From Sphingomonas glacialis (GTDB lineage: Bacteria; Pseudomonadota; Alphaproteobacteria; Sphingomonadales; Sphingomonadaceae), in the NCBI RefSeq assembly GCF_006439055.1, contig NZ_RCZC01000002.1:1459979-1523978 (forward strand): a stretch of DNA of 64,000 nucleotides, written 5' to 3'. The notes beneath the pieces were generated by a model. The model ran no database searches. It was not told the origin of the DNA and was given only the letters and a program-made list of their open reading frames with translations. How positions within the stretch are numbered: position 1 is the stretch's first letter; each line of letters opens with the position of its first letter. Made by a program: the position numbers and the translations under genes. Shown one piece after another: positions 17,665 to 26,511 of this stretch.

Positions 17665-20600
17665 TCAGTCGGCGCGCAGGTTGAGCGCGCCAGCCGGCAG
17701 CGCATTGCATTGCAGGAGCGCGGGACAATTTGCGCAAACGCTGTGATGGGGCTGGGTCGGGAATACGCCCTCCGCGATCCGTTCGACAGCCGTAATGAGC
17801 ATTTTGTTCAAGGCATTTTGAGCGCGCGTGTCCCGCTTGGTAGAAACGGCTTCGGGAGCAGCGGCATCCGCCAGATACAAAACTTCGACACTTGCCTCAG
17901 GGATATCGAAGCCGGCTTCAATCACGATCATCCGTGCCTCGACCGTGTCACCAAATTTCTTCGCGGCATGCCCGGTTTTGAGCAGGCGGAGGACCGTCCC
18001 ATCCGGCGTTTCGAGGATTTCATGCGGACGGGCAGACACGATGACGCCGGCCACCGACATCTGGAACTCGGGATGATCGCGCCGCGTAGTCTGGGCTCGC
18101 GCGTCGGCGTAGCGCTGCACTAGGCGCGTCGCCAGATCGAGCAGGCCATAGGCGTTCCCATGGTCGGCAATGTCGGGATGACTGCACGCAGCCGTGACCA
18201 TGTCGCGCAGAGCGTCGCACTCGGGCATCACGACGCGATCGGCGAGGACATTGCACACGTCATGGACTGCGTCGTGCACACGGCGCAGCACGGTTTTTTG
18301 CAAAGCGGTCCCCGCGCCGAGCAGATGCACATAGAGAAACCGCCGCTGGCATTTGCGATACACATCGATTTGCCAAGCCGGAACGCTCCACTTCTCCGGC
18401 AAAGTTATGGAGACCGCGTTAGCGCACGGAGCCGGCGGCAGCGCACGGCTGGGCTCGAGGGAGCGTTCCGTGATGAACGGTTTCAACCGCTCGACAAACG
18501 ACGATGGCGGACGCCGCGTCTCTCGCTCGTCTTGGTCCGCGCGATAGAGATACAAGCGCTCTTGGGCACGCGACAGCGCCACGTACAGCAAGCATTCCTG
18601 TTCCTCGCGGTGGCTGGCGTCGAGTTCCTCGCTACAGGATCCCCGCGCATGCTGGATCATGCCCTCGGGCGGGGCAAAGCCCTTGTCGCGCTGTGTCTTC
18701 GGCAACGTGTCTTCGTTGAGGCCCAACAGGTGAACACTGTTGAACTCCAGGCCTTTGGCGCCGTGAATGGTCATCAAGCGGACCGCATCGATCGATTGCG
18801 CGGCCGCCGGCAATTGACTGAGTTCACGACCTTCACCCAACTGGATCAATCGCCGGATACGCGCGATCATGCGCGAAATGTCGTGGCTTTCGCGCCCGCG
18901 CTGGGTGCGCGTGAAGTTGACCAGCTGCCACACCGCCATTGCCGCTGTAGTGCCGGCTGGGTCGGTCCTCGCGGCAAGCCGCGCGGCGAGGCGGCTGTGA
19001 TCGAGGAGCAGCTCACACACAATTCGCGATATGAACTGTGTACGATCGACGGCGTTAAGCGTCGCCGCAAGCGCGCGAACGCCGGCGCCGCCGCTTTCCG
19101 ACTGCGCATTGGCCACGGTATCGGGATGGCGGATCCAGTCGGGCGCCTCCGCCGTGCTTCGCAGCGTGCGCAACATAGTCGCAACGTCGTCGAGCGACAT
19201 GGCGAATTCCGCCATGCACGCAACTCTGACGATAGCGCCCGCGCGTTTGTCATTGAGCAAGGACAAAAGACTGAGAACATCTTTGACTTCGCCGCGCTCG
19301 AATAACGAGCCGAGGAAAAGGGTCGGGATCTCGAGCTCTTCGAGCTGACGCGCGATGGTCGCGAGTTTCACATTGCTGGTCACCAGGATGCAGTGATCGC
19401 GGTAGCTGGCGTCTTGCGTCACCGAGGCCGCGATCATGTCTGCCAGCGCGGGCGCAGCGCATGAGGTGCGCGGATAGACGATCAGTTCGGGTGTGACACC
19501 GCATGGCCCGCGCACCGGGCCAAGCTTTTCATACGGCCTGAAAGCGGGATCGCCCGAACCGGCAACCCGCGTCATACCGGTACCGAAATGTGAGACGAGC
19601 TTTACAATCTCTTCGCGCGACCGGTGGTTGCGCGCCAACGTGCTGCCGCGACCGCTGGGAAAATCTACGCCGAACCGCGCGATATTGCGCGAGGAAGCGC
19701 CGCGAAACCGGTAGATAGACTGGCGCGGATCACCGACTGCCCACAGCCCCCTGCCGCCGGGGCAAAGCGCCTTGAGCAGCCGGACACTGGCTTCGTTCAC
19801 ATCCTGATATTCATCGACAAGGACGTGAGCGTAGCGTCGCGCATAGTTTTGCGCGTCGGCGTCGGTTTCGAGCAAGCGCGCACCGAGCATGACATAGTCG
19901 CCATAATCCACCAGCGACTGCTCGCGCTTCAGCGCTTCGTAGCGCGTGTAGATGGTGGCGATATCGCAAGCGACTTCGGCGTTTTCGAGCGCCTCTACGT
20001 GTGAGTCACTGCCGTCATCCGGCAGAGCGCGCGCGCGATCCAGCTGCGCCTGTGCCAATGCGGTGTACGTGGCTGCATCGCACATTTCATCTTGCGCGCG
20101 CGCAATCGCCTCGAGCGCTTTGTCGAGGGTCTGCGTCGGGTCGTAGAGCTCTCCCAACCGGTAGAGATCGAGTTTGGGCACCTCATGTTCGAGTAGCTCG
20201 ATGCCGCGCACACGATCGATGAAATGCGGCGTGCGTGACCGATGCACTCGGTCGCCAAAAGCATGGATCAGGTCGCGCCCGAACGCGTGGAAGGTGCCGA
20301 TCCACATCTCGGCAAGGGCATCGACATTATCGCCGGCAATGCGCGCCGACAGCTCGCCCGCCGCCTTGTTGGAATAAGTCAGCACCAGGATCTCGCCGGG
20401 CAACACCGTCTGATTGCCGAGCAGCCACGTTACGCGCCCGACGAGTGTCTCGGTCTTGCCGGTCCCTGGTCCTGCCTCGAGAAGGTACGGTGTGATCTCG
20501 CTGTAAGCGGCCTGCGTCTGTTCGGACTGGAGCTTGATCGTAGGGCGCGCCTTGCTTGGCGGCGCTTCGGGCACCAGCAACGCGTCAAGCAGCTGCTGAG

Positions 20601-21105
20601 CGACACTATCATAGTGCGCGCCCATCCGCAGCGCGATGTCCATCGCACCCAGATCATGCTCGAGATGCTGCGCGCGCACGAACGGGCGCGGCAGCACGAG
20701 CTCGCGCGCGAACATGTCCATCTGGATCTCGCGACGTTGGCGCGGTCCATGCGCAATGACATGCCCGGTATCATCTGCACTTTCGTCACCCTGGCGATCG
20801 GGTTGGACGTCGCAGCGTTCGACAGCGTCCCCGAATAAGGCATGCCCTAGTTCGTGCGCCACGAGCAACGCATGCTGGAAGGGATCGCCGGTGTCGCTGT
20901 AAAGAATAAGCCCCATATCGGGCAGCAGCTTGGCCAGCGCACCGTCGAGTTGCGCCGACCCTGGTTCAATCGCTTCGGCGACATAACCGGCGCGCTCGAC
21001 TTCACTCAGCACGAGCTGGAAGGGCGTCCAGGGATCGAGCCCACGCGCAACCGCCTGCGCATGATACGAGGCCGCCGGGCGGCGAACGGCCTCGATCCCA
21101 TCCAT
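17665..21105 (-). CDS. ImmA/IrrE-type metalloprotease fused to a UvrD-like helicase with a degenerate nuclease tail
   Basis: 1146-residue fusion. Residues ~1-180 form an ImmA/IrrE (DUF955) zincin with VAHELGHALFGD (HELGH at 84-88) and MDMFARELVLPRPFV. A UvrD/Rep helicase follows: Walker A EAGPGTGKTET (from ~210), YSNKAAGELSARI, VDEYQDVNEAS (430-440), GDPRQSIYRFRGASSR, MTIHGAKGLEFNSVHLLG and LLYVALSRAQERLYLY. The C-terminus keeps the AddB/Cas4 cysteine pattern (VYRKCQRRF; CANCPALLQC, Cys 1124, 1127, 1133). However, the nuclease motif is VLRLLKTG where active enzymes have an Asp before KTG, so the nuclease looks dead. ATG 21105 overlaps the stop of the HTH gene. ImmA proteins often cleave a partner repressor, and an HTH gene is directly upstream. 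Confidence 0.85.
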   Translation of the reverse strand: MDGIEAVRRPAASYHAQAVARGLDPWTPFQLVLSEVERAGYVAEAIEPGSAQLDGALAKLLPDMGLILYSDTGDPFQHALLVAHELGHALFGDAVERCDVQPDRQGDESADDTGHVIAHGPRQRREIQMDMFARELVLPRPFVRAQHLEHDLGAMDIALRMGAHYDSVAQQLLDALLVPEAPPSKARPTIKLQSEQTQAAYSEITPYLLEAGPGTGKTETLVGRVTWLLGNQTVLPGEILVLTYSNKAAGELSARIAGDNVDALAEMWIGTFHAFGRDLIHAFGDRVHRSRTPHFIDRVRGIELLEHEVPKLDLYRLGELYDPTQTLDKALEAIARAQDEMCDAATYTALAQAQLDRARALPDDGSDSHVEALENAEVACDIATIYTRYEALKREQSLVDYGDYVMLGARLLETDADAQNYARRYAHVLVDEYQDVNEASVRLLKALCPGGRGLWAVGDPRQSIYRFRGASSRNIARFGVDFPSGRGSTLARNHRSREEIVKLVSHFGTGMTRVAGSGDPAFRPYEKLGPVRGPCGVTPELIVYPRTSCAAPALADMIAASVTQDASYRDHCILVTSNVKLATIARQLEELEIPTLFLGSLFERGEVKDVLSLLSLLNDKRAGAIVRVACMAEFAMSLDDVATMLRTLRSTAEAPDWIRHPDTVANAQSESGGAGVRALAATLNAVDRTQFISRIVCELLLDHSRLAARLAARTDPAGTTAAMAVWQLVNFTRTQRGRESHDISRMIARIRRLIQLGEGRELSQLPAAAQSIDAVRLMTIHGAKGLEFNSVHLLGLNEDTLPKTQRDKGFAPPEGMIQHARGSCSEELDASHREEQECLLYVALSRAQERLYLYRADQDERETRRPPSSFVERLKPFITERSLEPSRALPPAPCANAVSITLPEKWSVPAWQIDVYRKCQRRFLYVHLLGAGTALQKTVLRRVHDAVHDVCNVLADRVVMPECDALRDMVTAACSHPDIADHGNAYGLLDLATRLVQRYADARAQTTRRDHPEFQMSVAGVIVSARPHEILETPDGTVLRLLKTGHAAKKFGDTVEARMIVIEAGFDIPEASVEVLYLADAAAPEAVSTKRDTRAQNALNKMLITAVERIAEGVFPTQPHHSVCANCPALLQCNALPAGALNLRAD

Positions 21106-21680
21106 CAATCGCGGTCCGCGAGGATCGCCAGTCTGCGTTCGTCAGAGACCCGCGCATCGATCAGAATGCGCTCGAACGGGACCGGCTCTTGGAGTGTCGG
21201 CCGATCGACTGACTTGTAGCTGCTCGTGGCGGTGCGCGGCGCACCGATGCTGAACAGCAGATCGTCGACGCTGCCATTGAGCGCGGTCGCCATGCGCCGC
21301 AGGAAGCCCGATGGAATCGTGCTTGGGATAGCACGCCGGTTGCGCACGGCGGCGATGACTTGAAGCGGCACATCCAGCGTACGCGCAAGCTCGGCATAGG
21401 CGGCGCGGCCAAGTACGGCGAACACGTCGCGCTCGCCGGGTGCGGCCGCCGGCCAGACGTCACCGACTTTCGTCAACGCCCGCTCGACTGCCGCTTGTTC
21501 GATCGGCCCGAGTGCGCCGATGTCGTCAACCGGGCTGAGCTGGAATTGATGCACCAAGTCGAGCAGGTCGAGCGCATGATCGGGATAGGCGGTGAGATAG
21601 CGCCGCAAGGCGTCCGGCTCAGCGCTGTCGAGCAGGAATGATTCGAGCACATCATCCAGTGTCGGGACGGTCGCGCTCAC
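21105..21680 (-). CDS. HTH (XRE-like) protein between sigma factor and ImmA-helicase
   Basis: 191-residue protein of unknown family. A helix-turn-helix-like segment is visible at ~95-135 (AYAELARTLDVPLQVIAAV, then IPSTIPSGFLRRMATALN), in the style of XRE repressors. The N-terminal ~80 residues (DDVLESFLLDSAEPDALRRY, later LDLLDLVHQF) are helical and could bind a partner. It starts at a GTG that overlaps the sigma gene stop (GTGA) and ends in a TGATG overlap with the ImmA-helicase gene. From position I infer a repressor or anti-sigma-like switch that the ImmA domain could act on. This is not proven by the sequence. Confidence 0.6.
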   Translation of the reverse strand: MSATVPTLDDVLESFLLDSAEPDALRRYLTAYPDHALDLLDLVHQFQLSPVDDIGALGPIEQAAVERALTKVGDVWPAAAPGERDVFAVLGRAAYAELARTLDVPLQVIAAVRNRRAIPSTIPSGFLRRMATALNGSVDDLLFSIGAPRTATSSYKSVDRPTLQEPVPFERILIDARVSDERRLAILADRD

Positions 21681-22483
21681 AGCTCGTCTCCCAGAACGGC
21701 ACGCCGCACGGCGGCGATCGCCTTGAGTTTGTAGTTCAGAATCGTGCGCGGTGTCCGGTTGAGCACGCCAGACATTGATATCTCGCCTGCCGCGCCGGTC
21801 CCGACGGGCATCTCTTCGCGCATCATGGTCAGAATCCTGTTTTGTTCCGTTGGCAGCGCATTAATCGCAGCCCACACACGCGATCGGAAATCATCCTCGG
21901 CGTCCCGCGCAGGATCAAACGGATCGAACGCACCGCGCGCGCGCTCTACCTCAGCGGCGAGCGCCGCATCATCGCCCAGGCTGACCGCTTCGCCCACTTC
22001 ATCGCCCGAAGCATGGCGGCGGAATGCATCGCGCCGCAGATTGGCGAGCGCGAGATCAAAGCGCGCTTCCCAGATATCGAGTCGCTCGTCATAGCCCGCG
22101 AGGTCGGGGCCCAGCATGCCGACGAAACGATCAAGCGCGTAGTCGGTCAACTCGATCGTCCGTGCAGCAACAGCCTCGCCGTCCGCGCGCGGCAGCCCAG
22201 CGCGAACGCGCTCGAGAATGAGCGTGCACCACTTGTTGTAAGAGCGCTGGTCACGACGGCGCCCGGCCCGGCGCAGCATGTGGATCAGACATTCACCGGG
22301 CAACCAGCCCGGCGCACTCCGGCGACGGATCCTGGCTCGGGCCAATGCATCGTCTTCATCGATTTTTACGAGAACACCAAGCAGGCCCTCGATGTCGGGC
22401 GGGCGCACGTACGGCGTCCCGTCGACCTTTTGCTTGCGCAATGCCGGAATGCCGCCCTCGCTAGCGTCGTTAATGTCGGTCAT
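21677..22483 (-). CDS. Sigma-70-like factor heading the ubiquitin-like operon
   Basis: 268-residue protein that looks like a divergent sigma factor. Region 2-like helices are around DIWEARFDLALANLRRDAFR. Region 4 is clearer: ALPTEQNRILTMMREEMPV, then SGVLNRTPRTILNYKLKAI at the C-terminus. It is first in the leftward operon sigma-HTH-ImmA/helicase-Ubl-JAB-E1, so it may direct transcription of that unit. I place the start at ATG 22483 (MTDINDASEGG), which has AGGA five bases upstream, although ATG 22495 and 22489 are also in frame. Its regulon and any anti-sigma factor are unknown. Confidence 0.65.
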   Translation of the reverse strand: MTDINDASEGGIPALRKQKVDGTPYVRPPDIEGLLGVLVKIDEDDALARARIRRRSAPGWLPGECLIHMLRRAGRRRDQRSYNKWCTLILERVRAGLPRADGEAVAARTIELTDYALDRFVGMLGPDLAGYDERLDIWEARFDLALANLRRDAFRRHASGDEVGEAVSLGDDAALAAEVERARGAFDPFDPARDAEDDFRSRVWAAINALPTEQNRILTMMREEMPVGTGAAGEISMSGVLNRTPRTILNYKLKAIAAVRRAVLGDEL

Positions 22484-22654
22484 CCCCATCCTCATCTCAC
22501 GATAGCCATGGCGAATGCGCGTGCCAATGTGACAATCGCTAAAACCTATGCGGATCGGAAAACTTCGCGCCTTTTCAGCCGAGCACTCGCCTTAACCGCC
22601 GCCACGCGGCATGACGGCACAAAATGCGGCAACCGCACGTGGAGAGCGCTAAGC
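22484..22654. promoter_or_regulatory. Divergent control region between the sigma operon and the Septu-like pair
   Basis: This 171-bp gap is the only place from which both the leftward sigma-Ubl operon and the rightward ATPase-HNH pair can start, so promoters for both should be here. GGAGAG at 22641-22646 is the ribosome-binding sequence for the GTG start at 22655. I see no convincing -35/-10 pair by eye and no perfect operator palindrome. If the sigma factor is autoregulatory, its recognition site should lie here. Confidence 0.45.
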
Positions 22655-24964
22655 GTGATTGTGATCGACCGGTCCGAGGAGCCGGCACCGGCGTGCCTGC
22701 TCGATGAGCGTACGCGCCGCGCGCGCGCGATGCTCCGCGCGGCGTTTTCAAGCGATACCGACGTTGCTGCGCAAACTCGCTACGCCATGGAAGGCTTGGC
22801 GATCGTCGACCAGGAACTCCAGACGTCGCTCGAGCGCTTGTTCAAAGGCCACTGCGCGTTTTGCGAGCGCGCCGTTCCCACCAGTGCCTACCGATTTCGC
22901 CCAACCGAGGAAGCGGGGCCAACCAGCGACGCGCCGACCGAATATGGCGATCGCGCCCATCTTTATTACACGTGGCTCGCGAACAGCTGGAGCAACATCT
23001 ACCCTATCTGCTCGGGTTGCCGACCCGAGGAAGCTTCGATCTTCCCGGTCCGCGGCAAACGCTGCGCGTTGCCCGAGCGTTATGAAATCGAGGCGTACGC
23101 CGAACAGCCAACCGGCAGCTGGCGAACCCAGCCGAGCGAAAATCCGCTTCTGCTCGACCCGAGTGGCGACGAAGATTTGCGCAAACATCTGCTCGTGCTG
23201 CCCGATGGCCGAATGCTGGGGTTGGATGAACGCGGCGCGTTCACCATCACGCATTTCGCGCTCGACCGCGGCGACGTCACCAATTCACGGCGTAGCGCGC
23301 TGTCGCTCTATCTCGAACGGCTCACGAATGGCGACGGTGTCGCGCCATCAGCGCTGTTTCGCTATGGCGAGTTGCTCCACGGTGGCGCGTGGATGCTGTT
23401 GCTCTACCAGCTGGCGCGGCGGCTCGGTGGCGACGCTTCGCGAGTGAACCTGTCGAGCAAGCGCATTGAGACATATTATCTCTCGCGGCTGCGCCGACCG
23501 GGCTTTGCCGACGAACTGCGTGCCGCGGCCTTTGACCTTAATGATGATTTTGAGGACTTGGTGGGCGGTCGAACGCGCATCCCGCCCGTGCAATCGACCC
23601 ATGCGCCGCGACCGACCCATGTCACGATCCGCAATTTTAAAAGCATCGAAGCGCTCGACCTCGCCTTGCCCAATCCGCCGTCATCGGCGCCGGGCGATCT
23701 CACACGGGCGAGCACGCTTATCATCCTCGGGGAGAATGCGACGGGCAAGAGCTCGATCCTCGAAGCCATCGCGCTGGCGCTCGGCTCTCAGCAACAACGT
23801 CGCGCGCTTAAGCAAGAAGCCGCGCGCTACATGCTACAGCCCGCTTATCTCGGCGGTGACGGCCCGGCGCGCGGCGGGTCGATTGAGATCACCTATGAAG
23901 ACGGTTTTATCGAGCACGTGCAGATTGCGCCCGGCTGGCCGCGCAACGAAAGGCAGCAGGAAGAGCGGCCCCGGCTTCCGGTGTTCGCTTATGGCGCGTA
24001 CCGATTGTTCACCGACGCAGTCCGGCGTGACGGCAGTGGCTACCGAGTCCGGTCGCTTCTCGAGCCAGGCCACGTCTTGTCCAATCCCGAAACCTGGCTG
24101 GCGAGACTTTACGACAAGCCTGAATTCGCCGAAGTAGTGCGCGCCTTGCGCTCCATTTTGGCGGTCGACCAAGCGTTCGAGGTAATCGAACGCGACGAGC
24201 GCGGCACCTTCGTTCTGTCGATCGCCACCGAATTGGCGAACGGCATTGTTGCGCGCGTGCATACACCGCTCGACGCCTTGTCGTCGGGGTTTCGCGCTGT
24301 CCTGGCAATGGCGTGCGATATCATGCGCGGGTTGCTGGACGCCCAGGATTCGCGCAGCCCTTCGCTCGCACGGGCGCGCGGCATCGTCCTGATCGACGAA
24401 GTCGAGGCCCATCTCCATCCACGCTGGAAGATGCGAATCATGACCGGTCTGCGTCAGTCGCTGCCGGGCGTCAGCTTCATCGTGACGACCCATGACCCAT
24501 TATGTCTGCGAGGCGTTGCCACGCATGAGGTCGTCGCGCTTCGCCGCCGGCGCCGCCCGTCACCCGCACACGGTGAATTGCCCGAGACTGTCGAGATATT
24601 GAGCGATCTGCCCGAAATCGACATGCTCACCCTCGAACAATTGCTGACGTCCGACCTGTTCAACCTGTTCTCTACTGATGCAAGCGATGCCGAAGACAGC
24701 TTGGCGCGAACGGCCGACCTCGTCGCGCTCGAGCGCGCGGATCGTCTGCAGCCCGAAGACGTGCTTCAGCTGCGCGATCTGCGGACGAAACTACGTGCGC
24801 AAGTCAGGCGGTCGATTCCGATTGGATCGACCCGGGTCGAACAGCTGATTCAAGAGGCTGTCGAGCAGTTTTTGGCGGAGCGCCGCGCGACACGATCGGA
24901 AGATTTGGGCAAATTGCAGGATCACACACGCTCGGCCATCGCCGCGGCACTGGCGGAGCTCTAG
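22655..24964 (+). CDS. AAA ATPase (PtuA-like) with an N-terminal degenerate HNH domain
   Basis: 769-residue fusion. Residues ~60-125 carry an HNH-type zinc frame, CAFCERAVPTSAYRFRP (Cys 67, 70) and NSWSNIYPICSGC (Cys 119, 122). Compared with the next gene, it lacks the catalytic His (YRFRP against EHFRPK) and the Asn after the second Cys pair. The rest is an ABC/OLD-type ATPase: IRNFKSIEALDLALP, Walker A GENATGKSS (359-367), DALSSGFRAVLAMACDIM, Walker B IVLIDEVEAHLHPRWKM (~578) and FIVTTHDPLCLRG. I chose GTG 22655 because GGAGAG precedes it, although the frame is open much further upstream. It is followed five bases later by an HNH gene, so the pair resembles the Septu ATPase-HNH defence system. 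Confidence 0.78.
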   Translation: MIVIDRSEEPAPACLLDERTRRARAMLRAAFSSDTDVAAQTRYAMEGLAIVDQELQTSLERLFKGHCAFCERAVPTSAYRFRPTEEAGPTSDAPTEYGDRAHLYYTWLANSWSNIYPICSGCRPEEASIFPVRGKRCALPERYEIEAYAEQPTGSWRTQPSENPLLLDPSGDEDLRKHLLVLPDGRMLGLDERGAFTITHFALDRGDVTNSRRSALSLYLERLTNGDGVAPSALFRYGELLHGGAWMLLLYQLARRLGGDASRVNLSSKRIETYYLSRLRRPGFADELRAAAFDLNDDFEDLVGGRTRIPPVQSTHAPRPTHVTIRNFKSIEALDLALPNPPSSAPGDLTRASTLIILGENATGKSSILEAIALALGSQQQRRALKQEAARYMLQPAYLGGDGPARGGSIEITYEDGFIEHVQIAPGWPRNERQQEERPRLPVFAYGAYRLFTDAVRRDGSGYRVRSLLEPGHVLSNPETWLARLYDKPEFAEVVRALRSILAVDQAFEVIERDERGTFVLSIATELANGIVARVHTPLDALSSGFRAVLAMACDIMRGLLDAQDSRSPSLARARGIVLIDEVEAHLHPRWKMRIMTGLRQSLPGVSFIVTTHDPLCLRGVATHEVVALRRRRRPSPAHGELPETVEILSDLPEIDMLTLEQLLTSDLFNLFSTDASDAEDSLARTADLVALERADRLQPEDVLQLRDLRTKLRAQVRRSIPIGSTRVEQLIQEAVEQFLAERRATRSEDLGKLQDHTRSAIAAALAEL

Positions 24965-24969
24965 ACGCG

Positions 24970-26010
24970 GTGCGCAAGGTCAACCGCTACGATGTCGCGA
25001 GCCCGTCGAGCCTGGCTGGCCTCCGCACGGCCGGGGCGCGCGAACTTGCGCGGGCTCGCACCTATTATGCAAACCCAGCCCGCACCAAAAGCTACGGTTT
25101 CACTGCCTATAAAGGCGACGATGTCCGTCACGCGCTCTATGCGTTATTCCACGGAAAATGCGCCTATTGCGAAGCGCGCTACGAAGTCGGCATGCCGGTC
25201 GATATCGAGCATTTCCGGCCCAAGGGCGAGGTTGCCGAAACACCCGGCCATCCCGGCTATTGGTGGCTGGCCGGCCATTGGGAGAATTTGCTGCCGAGCT
25301 GTATCGATTGTAATCGGCGTCGCTATCAACCGACGCCGGCGTCGCTTGCCAGCGTGAGCGGCGTGCTTGATCATCAGAGGGTTCGTGGGTTTCGCGCGAT
25401 CCTCACTGGAAAAGAGAGCTGCTTCCCGATCAGCGGCGCGCGCATGGCGGCCGAGCCTTTGCCTGCCAATTTGCCTGCCTCGATAGCTGCCGAGAGCGCG
25501 CTGTTGATCAACCCGTGCAGCGACGATCCTGAAGAGCATCTCCGTTTTTACATCGACCGCCAGAATCCTTTAGGGCTTGTCTATCCGGCGCCGACATTGC
25601 TGCCCGGCCAACCGCGCCCAGCTATGCCAATCGCTTTGCCCGCGCTCTCGGACGACGTTGCCGCTATCGAACGCGCCGCACAGCATGCCGGGGTCAGCGT
25701 GCGCGGCGCCGTCTCGATCCAAATCTTTGGCCTCAACCGGCTCGCACTCGTCCAGGAGCGGACACGGATCTTGCGTCGCCTCGATGTTCTTGCAACCTTG
25801 CTGGTCGATGTCGCGGGCGCTGCCGATACCCTTGAGCTTTTGCCGCTTGCCGCGGCCGCCGACGAGCCAGCCCGTCAGCGCTCTGTCGCCAAGCTGCGCG
25901 CGGTAACCGCGCGGTTGCTGTCGGAGATCAAGGCCATGGCGCAACCCGATGAACCGTTTGCGTCGATGGTGTCGGCGTGGATTCGCACTTTTGCGGCGGA
26001 GTTAATTTGA
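24970..26010 (+). CDS. HNH endonuclease (PtuB/Septu-like)
   Basis: 346-residue nuclease with an intact HNH core: GKCAYCEARYEVGMPVDIEH (Cys 64, 67; His 81), FRPKGEV, then WLAGHWENLLPSCIDCNRRR (Cys 111, 114; Asn 115). The IEHFRPK and CxxCN elements are the catalytic and zinc residues of Septu/retron-associated PtuB nucleases. It starts with GTG five bases after the ATPase stop and is surely cotranscribed. The expected role is DNA cleavage under control of the ATPase. The C-terminal ~190 residues have no domain that I recognise. Confidence 0.82.
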   Translation: MRKVNRYDVASPSSLAGLRTAGARELARARTYYANPARTKSYGFTAYKGDDVRHALYALFHGKCAYCEARYEVGMPVDIEHFRPKGEVAETPGHPGYWWLAGHWENLLPSCIDCNRRRYQPTPASLASVSGVLDHQRVRGFRAILTGKESCFPISGARMAAEPLPANLPASIAAESALLINPCSDDPEEHLRFYIDRQNPLGLVYPAPTLLPGQPRPAMPIALPALSDDVAAIERAAQHAGVSVRGAVSIQIFGLNRLALVQERTRILRRLDVLATLLVDVAGAADTLELLPLAAAADEPARQRSVAKLRAVTARLLSEIKAMAQPDEPFASMVSAWIRTFAAELI

Positions 26011-26242
26011 CACATTTCGTAGCTAATTGACCTCGCGGCGGAATTTGCGCTTCGTTAAAGCGGCAAAGCGCGACAAAATCGTCGATCGAATTACGCACGG
26101 ACGATAGCTGAGCACGACGCGTCGTTTCACCTAACCGACTATATTTGGTGCGACCTCACAGTCTTTGGTCTAGGGCGCGCACTCATAAAGGTCTGGCGTA
26201 TCGATGTGATTGATGATGCAAGCTCCTTGAGAGGAGCGGTGA

Positions 26243-26449
26243 ATGAGCCAGCGTCGATACGAGCTATCGAACTTCGAGTGGTCGGTGATCGAGCCCCTGT
26301 TGCCGAACAAGCCGCGCGGTGTGCCTCGGGTGGATGATCGACGCGTGCTGAACGGCATCTACTGGCGGCTACCGGAATGCAGAAATCCAGGTCACTTCGC
26401 CCGCTTGACCGGACGCCGAAGCCTGTCGGTGCCTAAGATTAACGAGTGA
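26243..26449 (+). pseudogene. IS5-family transposase N-terminal remnant
   Basis: The first ~43 residues (MSQRRYELSNFEWSVIEPLL, then PNKPRGVPRVDDRRVLNGIY and WRL) are the start of an IS5-family transposase with the usual ribosome-binding sequence (GAGAGGAG). After YWRL the match ends abruptly, and the frame runs another 25 residues through unrelated sequence to a stop at 26449. None of the DDE catalytic core is left. The break lies ~100 bases from the left end of the IS66 element, so IS66 insertion or an associated deletion may have removed the rest. Confidence 0.8.
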
Positions 26450-26474
26450 CCGCTTTCGAGGAGCTCAAAAGCGC

Positions 26475-26504
26475 GTCTAAACGTACCCATCCGGCGAAGG
26501 CCGC
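26475..26504 (+). repeat. IS66 left terminal inverted repeat
   Basis: The 30-base end contains ACGTACCCATCCGGCG and matches the right end (29188-29217, reverse complement) at 25 of 30 positions. It lies 8 bases outside the stop of the small IS66 gene and 25 bases beyond the stop of the IS5 remnant. Confidence 0.78.
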
Positions 26505-26511
26505 GGCGGAG

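Noticed and set aside
21842..22654. N-terminal extension of the ATPase-HNH frame
   Set aside because: It overlaps the sigma gene in antisense; a GTG with a good ribosome-binding sequence at 22655 gives a start that fits the divergent layout.
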